Translations under genes and position numbers: made by a program
Part shown: one piece after another, positions 29,423 through 39,346 of the stretch
Numbering within the stretch: position 1 is the stretch's first letter
Layout of the letters: each line of letters begins with the position of its first letter
Notes under the pieces: model-generated
The model's input: only the letters and a program-made list of their open reading frames with translations
What the model was told of the DNA's origin: nothing
The model's database searches: none
Assembly (NCBI GenBank): GCA_947375135.1
Contig: CANCER010000002.1
Location: 62,001-126,000, forward strand
Length of the DNA stretch: 64,000 nt
From: Comamonadaceae bacterium
Lineage (GTDB): Bacteria; Pseudomonadota; Gammaproteobacteria; Burkholderiales; Burkholderiaceae_C
Reading direction: 5' to 3'

Positions 29423-31074
29423 GTACTTCTTAAAATTTTTGACATGAGTTGCAATCTTTCACCATCTTTATTTATTACAATAAAATTGGTAATCATCAAA
29501 GATATCTCTCTTTTATCATCACCCATTCCCATATTAAAAGGAATAAGCGTTGGACTAATATTGATATTAAAACAACCTCCTTCCCGTGAAACCGGAAAAA
29601 TTAGTGTGCTATGGTTACCGCGCTTAATATATATCTTACGCTTGAAAGTTCCAGTATCATTAGTAACTTTTATGTTTGATTTTGGATACCAAAGCCAGTC
29701 GGGGGCAAAAAACTCAATTTCAATAGACTGAGAGCCGTTAGATGGAGGAAGGTTTATAATCAGGTTGGGCTCAACCCATCCATCGGTATAAAAACCTGAA
29801 AGTTGTGGATCAATGCTATTTTTTTCGATTGAAGACTTGAACAGTGTCATATATTCATTAGCCATACGATCGGCATCGAGAAAGAGTGCGGCTCTTGACG
29901 TACCCTTTGTACGCAGTTCGCACCGCAAAATATCATTTTCCACCAAGTTCCTTATAGCCATTGCGATCTGATCAGGCACACGGGGATCAAATAAAAGAGC
30001 GGCATTACCAGCCACTTCAGGAAGCGAGGTCAGGTTGCTACAAGCGACTGGCACCCCAGACGCCATGGCCTCAATAACAGGCAAACCGAACCCTTCATAT
30101 AGCGAAGGAAATATCACGCCTCTGCAATTCGCCATAAGCACAGCAATATCACTATCAGGAAGGAAACCGGGGAAAAATATACGGTCTGCAAGATGCAGTG
30201 CTGCGGCAGCTTGTTTCAGATAATCTAGCCGCTCCCCGGATGCACCAGTGCAAACCAACCTTATTTCTGGTGGTAAGCCGACTTTACAGGCCATTCCGAA
30301 GGCCGTGAACAGCATTTCATGGTTTTTGTGACGCCAAAAATTTGCTGGATACAGGAGGTAAAGTTGCGGCTTCAGTTCAAGACGATTCAGCACAGTATTT
30401 TCAACATATGGCGCCGCTTCCAAACGTCTCGCCATGCGTAGATATATTGTCTGAATACGATCTGGGGCAATATTGCCATGAGCAATTCCAACCGTGCGTG
30501 AATATTCAGATATTGCGACCAAACCAGTTGCTCGCTGGCATGCATCCAAAAATGTGTGATCTCTATGTGCAACATCTGCTGGATCAAAGAACTCAGGATG
30601 GGTCTTATACTGGAGATCGTAAATAATGCATACCGTCGGTATCCCAATTTCAAAAAAGGTGGGAGCCGTAAATGGACAAAATAATAAATCTACACCCATT
30701 TCACGTAATAAACTACGTCGGGTTGTACGACGCTTGATTGTTATATTTAATTTATATCCAACCAGGCCGACCACTCTTCTTAATCTGCCCGGCAAATGTG
30801 GAAGAATCGCCCTTGCAATGGATATCAACCTGACGCGTACAGACGTGGCGGGCACAGCACTTGCTTGTTCAATAACCATTAATCGTCTGAGATTGGAGCG
30901 GTCTAATTTGGCAAGTTCCTCATGGGTTTTCTGATGGGTTAAAAGCACAAATTTTGCATGAGGCTCCAAAGCCGCTAGTAATTGGATTAGCTCCAACACG
31001 AAAATTTTAGCGCCGCCATTTTCACCTCCGGGTAAAATGGGTGTGAGATCTACAGCAATCAGTTTTCCTTTCAC
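29419..31074 (-). CDS. glycosyltransferase family 4 with C-terminal beta-rich domain
   Basis: The frame is open from 31128, but I take the GTG whose GTGA overlaps the methyltransferase stop (551 residues, starting VKGKLIAVDLTPILPGGENG). The GT4 part (1-~420) includes LLYPANFWRHKNHEMLFTAF and FPSLYEGFGLPVIEAMASG. The last ~125 residues (VEPNLIINLPPSNGSQSIEI, then RKIYIKRGNHSTLIFPVSRE) look all-beta and are not part of ordinary GT4 enzymes. The extra domain may bind glycan. Sugar specificity unknown. Confidence 0.85.
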   Translation of the reverse strand: MKGKLIAVDLTPILPGGENGGAKIFVLELIQLLAALEPHAKFVLLTHQKTHEELAKLDRSNLRRLMVIEQASAVPATSVRVRLISIARAILPHLPGRLRRVVGLVGYKLNITIKRRTTRRSLLREMGVDLLFCPFTAPTFFEIGIPTVCIIYDLQYKTHPEFFDPADVAHRDHTFLDACQRATGLVAISEYSRTVGIAHGNIAPDRIQTIYLRMARRLEAAPYVENTVLNRLELKPQLYLLYPANFWRHKNHEMLFTAFGMACKVGLPPEIRLVCTGASGERLDYLKQAAAALHLADRIFFPGFLPDSDIAVLMANCRGVIFPSLYEGFGLPVIEAMASGVPVACSNLTSLPEVAGNAALLFDPRVPDQIAMAIRNLVENDILRCELRTKGTSRAALFLDADRMANEYMTLFKSSIEKNSIDPQLSGFYTDGWVEPNLIINLPPSNGSQSIEIEFFAPDWLWYPKSNIKVTNDTGTFKRKIYIKRGNHSTLIFPVSREGGCFNINISPTLIPFNMGMGDDKREISLMITNFIVINKDGERLQLMSKILRST

Positions 31075-32045
31075 TTTTCTCTTTCCATTTCTTTCACCAT
31101 ATTGGTCAGCGTGCCAATCTGCTCCCACCTTGCATATCTGTCAGCTTCACAATGTTTTAATTGTTCAATAAGCGCAATCTCCCTCTCCCGAAGATCGAGC
31201 AACGCTTGTGCCATACGGCCACTTGCAGAAGAAAGAAGTACCTGTTCAGAAACTCTTGTTGTGTTTTCTTTGAGCGGTTGTCTGCTCACAACGAAATACA
31301 TGTCGTAATGACTGAAAATCGCAGACTCGAACTTTATATACTTGGCATTGCATAATCCAAATAATTGCGAAACCGAATCTCTAGTAAAAAGAAACAAGTG
31401 CTCATCAGATTTAAGTTGTTCCAAAAATGGAGCTTTACTTTCCAGTAATTCTGAGTAGTTCATTTCACTCTTAAACTGCGGTGTTTGAACTAATATGAAT
31501 CCATCTGGTTTCAGTAGTTTAAAACATTGATTCAACGTCTGTACGGGTTCAGGAAGATGTTCGAGTACATCCATTATTACGATAATGTCAAGGCTGTCAT
31601 TAGGGATATTCAAATTTTCAATGGGTCCAATATCTACTGGGATGTTGAAAGTTTTCTTTCCAAAATTCACGACCCATGGGCTCATTTCAATACCTGACGC
31701 CTTATAGCCAGCTTGATTCATGAGCGCAACAAAACTCCCATGTGAACAGCCTAATTCCAGAACCTTCGCACTTGGCAATTTGTACTTAAGCAGTGTAACT
31801 AGCCAATGCAAGTTTCTCTCAGTCAAATCATTTCTGGATCTCATATGGATATCCGGATAGCCTAGATCTAGGTTTTGATGATTTAACCAATATTGCTTTC
31901 CATAAAAGTCATGTTCATCATTTTTTACTTTTAACTGCTCCGGTGACATTCCAACCAACGATACTAATGTTTGGCATTTGTCGCAAACAGAGTATTCTGA
32001 GCTAAACAACCTTAAAACCTCATTCCCACACCAACATTTGCTCAT
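31071..32045 (-). CDS. SAM methyltransferase with N-terminal zinc site and coiled-coil tail
   Basis: Starting at MSKCWCGN (324 residues; the frame extends 14 codons upstream into the next gene). An N-terminal cysteine cluster (CWC ... CDKC) could bind zinc as in C-methyltransferases of sugar pathways. The SAM loop is KVLELGCSHGSFVALM, followed by DIIVIMDVLEHLPEP. The final ~50 residues are charged and helical (LREREIALIEQLKHCEADRY), a probable coiled coil. With the following methyltransferase and the ABC exporter it could form a chain-capping unit (inference). Confidence 0.82.
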   Translation of the reverse strand: MSKCWCGNEVLRLFSSEYSVCDKCQTLVSLVGMSPEQLKVKNDEHDFYGKQYWLNHQNLDLGYPDIHMRSRNDLTERNLHWLVTLLKYKLPSAKVLELGCSHGSFVALMNQAGYKASGIEMSPWVVNFGKKTFNIPVDIGPIENLNIPNDSLDIIVIMDVLEHLPEPVQTLNQCFKLLKPDGFILVQTPQFKSEMNYSELLESKAPFLEQLKSDEHLFLFTRDSVSQLFGLCNAKYIKFESAIFSHYDMYFVVSRQPLKENTTRVSEQVLLSSASGRMAQALLDLREREIALIEQLKHCEADRYARWEQIGTLTNMVKEMEREK

Positions 32046-32050
32046 TTCAC

Positions 32051-32908
32051 TCACCTGGCTTTGCGTAAGAAAAATACAGCACCACATCCATCCCGTCTGT
32101 CAGTCTCCATTTCAAGCAAGCCTTGAAATATTTTTCGGTATGCTTTCGAAAAGCTCGTATTTTTGCTTAAATAAGAATATATTTTTGAGCCGAACTCCGG
32201 ACCGGCAGCCTCTTTTAAATGCCAAACGCTATCCATCATTAACCACGCTATTCCGTTATTTTTTGGCAATATGGGATAGTGCTCTATAACTGAGAGGCCC
32301 GCGTAGGAAAACCTCGTGATCCATTCATCTACCGAAAGTGGATTTGAAAGATGATGATAAGTCAGGAAATCACGCTGTAAGGTCTCGGCAATGGCAACAT
32401 TGCCGGTAGATGCCACAGCTTTCGGCAGAAGAGACCAGTCAATAAATCTGTTCGTAACAACACTGCATAAAAGTGATCCACCAGGTTTCAGGCAGCGGAA
32501 TATTTCTGCGATCACTAGATCAAGATCATCCATGTGCTCCAACGAACAATTAGCAAACACATGATCAAAACTTGAATCCTGTTCCGGGACTTTATGCGCA
32601 GGCCCCACATGTACGCTACGGTACACCCCGGATTTTCGGCTAAGCTCAGCAACCGATAAATCATGATCCACACCGACAACATTATTCAAATTCGGCCATA
32701 AGAGACGAAAGTATTTTCCATCTCCACATCCCAAATCGAGCACTTTCCCTTTGAGGCGATAATTTTGATAAGCCGCATACTCCCAAGCTCTCCAGTGACT
32801 CAATGGGGGTATGTTTGCATAAATAGCAGTAACTGCGTCATATCCTTTTAATATCTGGCGGTTAGATAATTCTATTGTCTTCAATCTGAAAATCTCACTT
32901 TTGATCAA
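32051..32908 (-). CDS. class I SAM methyltransferase
   Basis: A 285-residue protein with GKVLDLGCGDGKYFRLLWP (SAM loop), FANCSLEHMDDLDLVIAEIF and LKPGGSLLCSVVTNR. The longest frame begins with TTG, overlapping the ABC ATPase stop region by 14 bp; an in-frame TTG eight codons later, preceded by a GTGAG-like site, is an alternative. It lies between the exporter ATPase and a second methyltransferase. Target unknown. Confidence 0.8.
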   Translation of the reverse strand: MIKSEIFRLKTIELSNRQILKGYDAVTAIYANIPPLSHWRAWEYAAYQNYRLKGKVLDLGCGDGKYFRLLWPNLNNVVGVDHDLSVAELSRKSGVYRSVHVGPAHKVPEQDSSFDHVFANCSLEHMDDLDLVIAEIFRCLKPGGSLLCSVVTNRFIDWSLLPKAVASTGNVAIAETLQRDFLTYHHLSNPLSVDEWITRFSYAGLSVIEHYPILPKNNGIAWLMMDSVWHLKEAAGPEFGSKIYSYLSKNTSFSKAYRKIFQGLLEMETDRRDGCGAVFFLRKAR

Positions 32909-34322
32909 TTCTAAAATCGAAACTACCTGGGAGGTCAGCTATTCCATGGTGCGTCAAAGCAGGTCCATTCGTTACCTTCCTCCAACCCACAGAAATCACA
33001 CCTGCTGCTGGCAGATGGCACAACCGGGTAATCCTTGAAAAAAACTCCTCATGCCCCATTTTTGACACATTCATATAACTTTCGGCGTCGATCGTTGCAA
33101 GGCCGATCTCATAGGAGTATTCGCCTATTTCTAACTTTAATTCCACACATTGACGACACTGAATACGGGTTCCAGCGGACAATTTACCAGGCGCCATTCC
33201 AAAATATTCCAGCGATCCTTTTCCATGAACATTGATTCCTCTCTCATTTTGTAAAACCAATCCGGCTAGTGGCACTCCGATCGGGTGAGACAGTGTAAAT
33301 TCGTAATAAAAAACTGCAGTTTCACCTTGAGAAAAACTGTTGCAAGGCACGCCTTCCGAATCACATACAACGTAACCGGTGCAAGTTCCCCATCCATTTG
33401 AAACCTCGGAGGCAGTGTGTACCCTCCTAAAGCATTCTATAGCCGGCCATTGTTCGGGATTAATTGATGCCGATTTAACACTATCTTCAGTGTCATTGAT
33501 AGTATCAAATACAGCTTTGGATCTGTTATTCTGCTCCTGCAAATAATAATGCTTAGTTGCTTGTATAGCAGGGCCTAGATACATTTGATGCCCATTTTTC
33601 AGCAATAAGGCATTTTTACAAAACTGTTCTACCTCCGTCATAGCATGCGTAACAAGCAGTATGGCTGCACCCGATTGTCTGAGCTGCTCCAGTCGTGCAT
33701 AACATTTTTGGCGAAAAAAGATATCGCCAACTGCAAGCGCCTCGTCAATGATTACTATAGATGCATCAATATGCGCCTGGACCGCAAAAGCAAGTCGTAC
33801 ATACATTCCACTTGAATAGGTCTTTACCGGCTGATTAATAAATTCACCGATATCTGCGAACTCGATGATTTGCTGGTATTTGGTGTCAATTTCATATTTC
33901 GTCAGACCTAGGATGCGACCATTCAGATAGACATTCTCCTTCCCTGTGAAGTCAGGATTAAATCCGCTACCAAGTTCAAGCAGAGCTGCTACCCTTCCCT
34001 TGATCACGACTTCTCCACTGGTAGGTGTCAATGTTCCGGCTATTATTTGTAAAAGTGTGCTTTTGCCGCTTCCGTTGCGACCGATAATGCCCATCGTTTC
34101 ACCACGACGAAGCTGAAAGGATATGTTATGAAGCGCCCTAAACTCACGATAGTATGGAGAAGATGCTTTTACGCCAGTCAGTCCAAGTGATGTAACAAAC
34201 CGGTTGAGCAGACTGTAAAATGGAGGAACCACCATTTGTTTAAGACGATCGGGAGGTTTATCATAGATTTCGTAGCGTTTACTAAGATTTCTCACATCAA
34301 TAAGAATGTCTTCAGATGACAT
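32895..34322 (-). CDS. wzt: second polysaccharide ABC exporter ATPase with C-terminal glycan domain
   Basis: Start at MSSEDILIDVRNLSKRYEIY (475 residues); the open frame upstream overlaps the permease. ABC core: Walker A IIGRNGSGKSTLLQ, signature YSSGMYVRLAFA, Walker B IVIIDEALAVGDIFF. The C-terminal ~200 residues form the Wzt-type sandwich (YVVCDSEGVPCNSFSQGETA, GLVLQNERGINVHG). It overlaps the permease gene by 11 bp. The C-domain differs clearly from that of the ATPase at 13.2-14.6 kb, so the two exporters probably recognise different glycan ends. Confidence 0.93.
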   Translation of the reverse strand: MSSEDILIDVRNLSKRYEIYDKPPDRLKQMVVPPFYSLLNRFVTSLGLTGVKASSPYYREFRALHNISFQLRRGETMGIIGRNGSGKSTLLQIIAGTLTPTSGEVVIKGRVAALLELGSGFNPDFTGKENVYLNGRILGLTKYEIDTKYQQIIEFADIGEFINQPVKTYSSGMYVRLAFAVQAHIDASIVIIDEALAVGDIFFRQKCYARLEQLRQSGAAILLVTHAMTEVEQFCKNALLLKNGHQMYLGPAIQATKHYYLQEQNNRSKAVFDTINDTEDSVKSASINPEQWPAIECFRRVHTASEVSNGWGTCTGYVVCDSEGVPCNSFSQGETAVFYYEFTLSHPIGVPLAGLVLQNERGINVHGKGSLEYFGMAPGKLSAGTRIQCRQCVELKLEIGEYSYEIGLATIDAESYMNVSKMGHEEFFSRITRLCHLPAAGVISVGWRKVTNGPALTHHGIADLPGSFDFRIDQK

Positions 34323-35145
34323 CTGAAAATCCCTTACGTGTCTTCTGAAACCACCAGAAGCCAGCCTGAGATAAAAATATACCCACGAAGAAGCTGATAC
34401 CCCACTGCTTCCAATCAATAGGCTTGCCCCACAACATCAATTCGCGCAATTGGATTACCGGTAAGGTGATAGGGTTCCAGATCAGAAGCGCACGATAGCT
34501 TTCCGGTAATACGTCTAGCGGATAGAAAATGGGAGCTAGAAAAATTGCTACGCTTGATACCATTGCTATCATCTGAGATAAGTCCCTCAGGTACACCCCC
34601 AGGGATGCGAATATCCACGAAAAACCGAGCATCATAAATATCAATGGCAGTATGACTACTGGAATCAAGAGAGATCCCATATGGACTTCTGTGCCGGTTA
34701 TCAAGCAGAAAAAAAGCAATACTGCAAAGCTGACTAAAAAATTCAGGAAGGCAGATAATAAGGCCATCCAGATCAGTGCTTCGAGTGGAAATACAACCTT
34801 CTTCACGTAACTCGCATGCGCTGTGATCAAACCTGGCGCCCGGTTGAGACACTCTGCAAAGAAGCTATGCACAATCATTCCGGAGAATAGAACAATGGCG
34901 AAGGTGACTTTGCTTTCTTCACCTGTTCCCCATCGTGCCTTGAAGGCTACGCTGAAAACCATCGTATAGATAGCGAGTATCAATAAAGGATTGAGCAGAG
35001 ACCACAATACTCCCAACATGGAGCCTTTGTATCGGCCAAAAAAATCACGACGCACCAAGTCTTTTATAAGACCCCAGTTCTTATAGATACTTGCTATGGA
35101 CTGCATAGTATTCAAGTATATTGACTTGATCACGTTCGCCTGCAT
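34312..35145 (-). CDS. wzm: second polysaccharide ABC exporter permease
   Basis: A 277-residue ABC-2-type permease with about six TM helices: LVRRDFFGRYKGSMLGVLWS, then NPLLILAIYTMVFSVAF, the conserved HASYVKKVVFPLEALIW and GVYLRDLSQMIAMV. It is the first gene of the second ABC module, with its promoter in the region after 35145. Works with the overlapping ATPase to export a lipid-linked glycan. Confidence 0.93.
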   Translation of the reverse strand: MQANVIKSIYLNTMQSIASIYKNWGLIKDLVRRDFFGRYKGSMLGVLWSLLNPLLILAIYTMVFSVAFKARWGTGEESKVTFAIVLFSGMIVHSFFAECLNRAPGLITAHASYVKKVVFPLEALIWMALLSAFLNFLVSFAVLLFFCLITGTEVHMGSLLIPVVILPLIFMMLGFSWIFASLGVYLRDLSQMIAMVSSVAIFLAPIFYPLDVLPESYRALLIWNPITLPVIQLRELMLWGKPIDWKQWGISFFVGIFLSQAGFWWFQKTRKGFSDVI

Positions 35146-35776
35146 ACACTTGTAAATTGCTCAGTGTTCTTATGCGACTGATTTCTTGAAAATGAATTTT
35201 TCGTAGCGCAGGCTGCGCTGGGTAAAGGATGGGACAGTGACATCTGTAATTGAGCCGCTTGAGGTCACTTTTTGAGTGTTTTGTAATTGTAGACTACGCT
35301 CCAATTTTAGAAATTTAAATTTATGTCTGTGGCTGGGGTCGCCCCGTCGCACCACATTCGGCGCTTTGAGGCGCATTATGGGAGCCTCGCAAGTGAAGGA
35401 CTGTCGCCGCTTGGCGCCCGTGCAACGTGCAACGTGTTTTCGGGTTGGGCCGCTCGGCGCGGCGATTGGTCCGCGGTCTCCGTGTCATCTTTCTGTCGGT
35501 GCCAAAGGGGGATTCTTGTCTCTCTTCAAATGCCATATGCTGATCACGTCGCCTGTCCGCGCAAGTGAAACCAAGCCGGAATGGCGCTGAAATGCGCCCG
35601 TGCCCGCTCGTGTTGCAGCAGGCAGGTTTGCTACGACTGCTAAGATTGACCCGGAGACGGGACCCACAGGTGCGCCTTACTGCCCACCGAAATCGACTCT
35701 CTTTTCCCATCCAAGCCTTGCGCAGAAGGAGGCCTGGTTCCACAGGTTCATCTGCTCCATACCAGGGACTAAGCGC
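35146..35776. other. divergent intergenic region
   Basis: About 630 bp between the minus-strand ABC module and the plus-strand GT-C/UbiA operon, so it should hold both promoters. The left part is AT-rich and contains a perfect small hairpin (AGCGCA-GGC-TGCGCT, 35205-35219). The right part is GC-rich with open frames on both strands that show no family resemblance. An AAGGAGG sequence at 35725-35731 is not followed by a usable start codon. No JUMPstart/ops element was recognised. Confidence 0.4.
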
Positions 35777-38700
35777 GTGACTTTCTTTATCTCCTTGCTG
35801 CTGCTTGGCTGGTCTTCTCTTCGCGTCAGCACCCGATTCGGCAGTTCATCGTCCGATCGGTTTTGGATAGGCATAGCGAGCGTGATGCTACAAATCGGCT
35901 CGACCGCGAGCCTCACCTCTTTGGTCCATCAAATGAACGCGGGCGCCTGGTTGCTCGTTCAAGTATCCACTTGTGCGGTGGTCCTGTTGTGCACAAGGCC
36001 GGTACACCATCCGGGTGATGGCGCACTCTCATTGCGCTGGAGCCTGCGGCGCTCGCGGCTGCTTTCGTTTACTGCCGCGCTCTCTCCCTGGGGACTGATG
36101 GCACTCATGGCCATTGGCGCGATGCTCGCCCTTTCGTTGACGGTTCAGGCGACAACTCCGATCTACGCCGGCGATGACAAGATGTACCACGCCTCGCGCG
36201 TGATCTATTGGATTCAGCACCAGACCGTATTTCCATTCGACACACACAACGTCCGGCAGACGATCACACCTTTTGGAAGCGAGTTGTTTTTCTTGTGGCC
36301 GGTGCTCCTGACAAAAGTCGAGGTTGTGGGTCGTCTGGTCTTTTGGCTGGCCTATCCATTGGCGGCGACAGGCCAATATCTTTTGTTGCGCAGTATGCGG
36401 CTGAGCCGCACGATTTCCTTGGTTGGGGTATTGATTCTGATTTCAACGCCGCTCGTAGCCACAAGCGCTATCGGGCTCAAGCCAGAACTTTGGTCGGTTG
36501 TATCCTTGATTGGTGTCGCCTATTGTCTTGTTTCCATCTGCCTCACGCCGAACACAACGAAGACACATTATTTCCTCCTGGGCATATTCGCGGTAATAAG
36601 CGTCAATATTCGCGCTTTTCCGGTTGCAATGCTTCCCAGCCTGGTAGTGACTATGTGGTGGACCCACAGTACTTTTTCATTTGCCACGCGGCTAAAAATC
36701 CTTGCGTCCGGAATGCTGTGTGCAGGCCTTATGAGTTCGCTGCTCATTCCCCTCGTTTTTAATTCTGCACGCTATCACCACCCGCTGGGCCCAACGGAAG
36801 TTCGGCACCAGGTTGCAGCCGATTTCACGCCCAGGGTGATTTATACCCACGCCGTTCGTTTTGCATTTTTGTTAATGGAGTTGCCAGACGTTCCAACTGC
36901 CGTAGAGACAAGAAATATCCTCAGCACCACAGGCAACCAATTGATTACGGATATTGGGGCGAATGTTCCCTTGACTTGGGAAAATGACAGCCCGTGGCCT
37001 GGAAGATTCACATACGCCCTACCGGAGCACGCAAAGAGGTTCTCGCTGGCAGGGCTTTTGTGGATTCCCATACTGTGCCTTGCGACTTTGCTGTTTATAC
37101 GCAATGTTGTTGCAACATGGCCACGTGTGAAGTTGACGGCTGTTTCAGCCCAAACCCTCATGGCAATTCCTTTGTTGGCTGCAGTCCTTTTCGGTGCCAG
37201 ATGGATCGTCCATTCAGAGGTGCCAGCACGTTTCCTCGTTGGCCCCTATTCACTGTGGCTGAGTATTGCGGTCGCCATCTGTGGACCTTACTTCTCCTCA
37301 CGCAAATTTGCGCACGCACTGGCTGCAATCATCATTTCGTATTCGGTTTACCAGCCCATCAGCACCCAGGCGTTCAGTGCCATACAGGCACTCGCCGCGC
37401 CCATAACGATAAATGCAATTAATCAGCCTTTCGAACAAGCTCTTGATTTGATGCCGCTTGGCTCACGGATTCTTTTTGTAGGAAACCAGGACGCGCCCGA
37501 CTATCCTCTCTTTTCACCCGGTACTCGCTATTCGAATGCGGTGATTCCTTGGGGCTTGGCGCCTTTTGATGCGGCAAGAATGCGGCACTTAATCGAATCG
37601 GAAAAAGCAACCCATATCTTGATTCAGGACATTGAGCGTGAGTCAGTCAGTTGGCTTCCCCCTCTCAATATCGGAGACATGCTTGTTTGGCTGGCTCAGG
37701 AACCCGGACTAAAGGAAGTTCCACTCAGCACGCCGTACATGCGACTTTTTGAAACCACCAATCCCATGAAAATGGACGACCGTTCTTTTCAATTAGTGCA
37801 AGTGCCAGCCCAGACACCCCTGGTTACCGTTGGCAAAACTCTATGGACCCAGGTAGGCATCCACCCCGCGACTCTGAAGACTCCCTGGCCGGTCGAGAGT
37901 CTGGGCACCGTCAAAAGTGGTTTCCTGTGGATGGGTCAGGGACCCGCAGAGGGTCTTGAAGTGGGTCTGTGGTCGCGCCAAGACCGCGCTGTGGATGTGC
38001 GAGTGGATGTTTCTCCCGGCCCCAGCCTGACCACGCAGGGGCGCAGAATCATGCTGCTGCACGACGGACTGGCGGCCGGTGACGTACAGACCTTCAAGGG
38101 CGATGCGTCAATTGTGTTCCCCGTCACGCTGCATGCCGGACACAATGTGCTGAACTTCTTAGCACTGGATGCCGCGACGGTTAAACGCATGCCAAATGGC
38201 GATGAACGGCACTTGGTGATCGGTCTTCACTCGGTTCGGATCGACGCCTCGCCAAAAAGGGCTGATGCTCCGCCAGCGCTGCCGGAAAAGGCGAATGCCC
38301 AGGCGCAACTCACGAGTAACGACGACTTCGGCCAGAGTGCAAAAACGGCGATAGACCGGATCAACCGCCATCAACAGCTCGAGGGTTACTGGCTCACCAC
38401 TTACACGAGGGAAGAACGCTTTGAGCGTCCCAAGCTGGAAATGAATACGTTTGTGACATCCATGATGGTGGACCTGCTAAGCGCCGCGGTGATCCCGACT
38501 GATTTGGGGGCCAACATGGAGCGGGCGCGGGCGCATCTGGGCAGCCAGATCGAAGCCGACGGACTGGTTCGCTACCATGGTCGCCCTGACGCCGCAGCAA
38601 TGCGGACGCTGGGGCTTTGCCCCATCACACCGGACACAGACGACACGGCCTTGGTGTGGCGAATCGCGCCTGGTGCAAACGCATTGCGAGCATCCGCTCT

Positions 38701-39346
38701 TGCGCAGCTCATGGACTACCGCACGCCGGAGGGCCTTTATAAAACATGGCTCGGGCAATCCAATGCGTACCAATGCATCAATCCTGGCGCGGACCCGAAT
38801 CCTGCCGATGTCGGCATACAGATGCATATGCTCATGCTACTGGCACAAACCGACCCGGCTGCCGCGCGCACGCTCTGTGGTGCGCTCCGCCAGGCAATCG
38901 ACCAGGACCGGCTCTGGGTGTACTACCGCCGGGCGCCATTGGTTCCGCTCCTGCGCCAGGCCGACCTGAAAGCGGCCGGCTGCACGGTTCAACTGCCGCC
39001 TTCGCGCATTCACACAGACATTCCTGATCAGCTTAGCTGGGTGACCGCGACCCAGATACTGCAACGCATGGACCACAGCAGCGGACAGCTACCCACCACC
39101 GCTGAAGTTCGGGAGGTGCTTCAAGCGCTGTCCAAAGAGGACTTCGCGCCGCTACGCCTGAACCCGCCCATGCTTTATCACAACGATCTCAGCGCTTCGG
39201 TGCGCAGGTTCTATTGGTCGGAGGACATTGGGTATGCGATTTGGTTGCGCCTGTATTCCGAAAGTGTGCGCCGTGGACTGCTGCTCACCAGCTACGGAAG
39301 CGAAAAGGGGGCGACCGGCGGTTCCAGCAAGCCCAAGCCCCAATGA
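35777..39346 (+). CDS. GT-C-like membrane protein fused to alpha-toroid domain with DXDD motif
   Basis: I choose the GTG preceded by CCAGGGA (1189 residues, starting VTFFISLLLLGW); the frame is open back to a GTG at 35600. Three parts are visible. (a) Residues ~1-560: many TM helices with the loop motif GDDKMYHASRVIYW (132-145) and THNVRQTITPFGSELFF, as in uncharacterised GT-C transferases that use polyprenyl-phosphate sugars. (b) ~690-830: a beta-sandwich-like stretch. (c) ~850-1175: a soluble helical domain with QQLEGYW (QW-like) and PDTDDTALVW, i.e. the class II terpene cyclase/squalene-hopene cyclase DXDD motif at 953-956. It overlaps the UbiA gene by ATGA. Function unknown; each domain call rests on motifs. 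Confidence 0.7.
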   Translation: MTFFISLLLLGWSSLRVSTRFGSSSSDRFWIGIASVMLQIGSTASLTSLVHQMNAGAWLLVQVSTCAVVLLCTRPVHHPGDGALSLRWSLRRSRLLSFTAALSPWGLMALMAIGAMLALSLTVQATTPIYAGDDKMYHASRVIYWIQHQTVFPFDTHNVRQTITPFGSELFFLWPVLLTKVEVVGRLVFWLAYPLAATGQYLLLRSMRLSRTISLVGVLILISTPLVATSAIGLKPELWSVVSLIGVAYCLVSICLTPNTTKTHYFLLGIFAVISVNIRAFPVAMLPSLVVTMWWTHSTFSFATRLKILASGMLCAGLMSSLLIPLVFNSARYHHPLGPTEVRHQVAADFTPRVIYTHAVRFAFLLMELPDVPTAVETRNILSTTGNQLITDIGANVPLTWENDSPWPGRFTYALPEHAKRFSLAGLLWIPILCLATLLFIRNVVATWPRVKLTAVSAQTLMAIPLLAAVLFGARWIVHSEVPARFLVGPYSLWLSIAVAICGPYFSSRKFAHALAAIIISYSVYQPISTQAFSAIQALAAPITINAINQPFEQALDLMPLGSRILFVGNQDAPDYPLFSPGTRYSNAVIPWGLAPFDAARMRHLIESEKATHILIQDIERESVSWLPPLNIGDMLVWLAQEPGLKEVPLSTPYMRLFETTNPMKMDDRSFQLVQVPAQTPLVTVGKTLWTQVGIHPATLKTPWPVESLGTVKSGFLWMGQGPAEGLEVGLWSRQDRAVDVRVDVSPGPSLTTQGRRIMLLHDGLAAGDVQTFKGDASIVFPVTLHAGHNVLNFLALDAATVKRMPNGDERHLVIGLHSVRIDASPKRADAPPALPEKANAQAQLTSNDDFGQSAKTAIDRINRHQQLEGYWLTTYTREERFERPKLEMNTFVTSMMVDLLSAAVIPTDLGANMERARAHLGSQIEADGLVRYHGRPDAAAMRTLGLCPITPDTDDTALVWRIAPGANALRASALAQLMDYRTPEGLYKTWLGQSNAYQCINPGADPNPADVGIQMHMLMLLAQTDPAAARTLCGALRQAIDQDRLWVYYRRAPLVPLLRQADLKAAGCTVQLPPSRIHTDIPDQLSWVTATQILQRMDHSSGQLPTTAEVREVLQALSKEDFAPLRLNPPMLYHNDLSASVRRFYWSEDIGYAIWLRLYSESVRRGLLLTSYGSEKGATGGSSKPKPQ

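Noticed and set aside
35205-35219. Perfect small hairpin as a terminator
   Set aside because: No T-run follows on either strand in the right orientation, and it lies upstream of both flanking genes.
35600-35776. 59-codon N-terminal extension of the GT-C fusion protein
   Set aside because: Lacks hydrophobic or family-like sequence; a GTG with a better placed AGGGA site sits right before the first TM helix.
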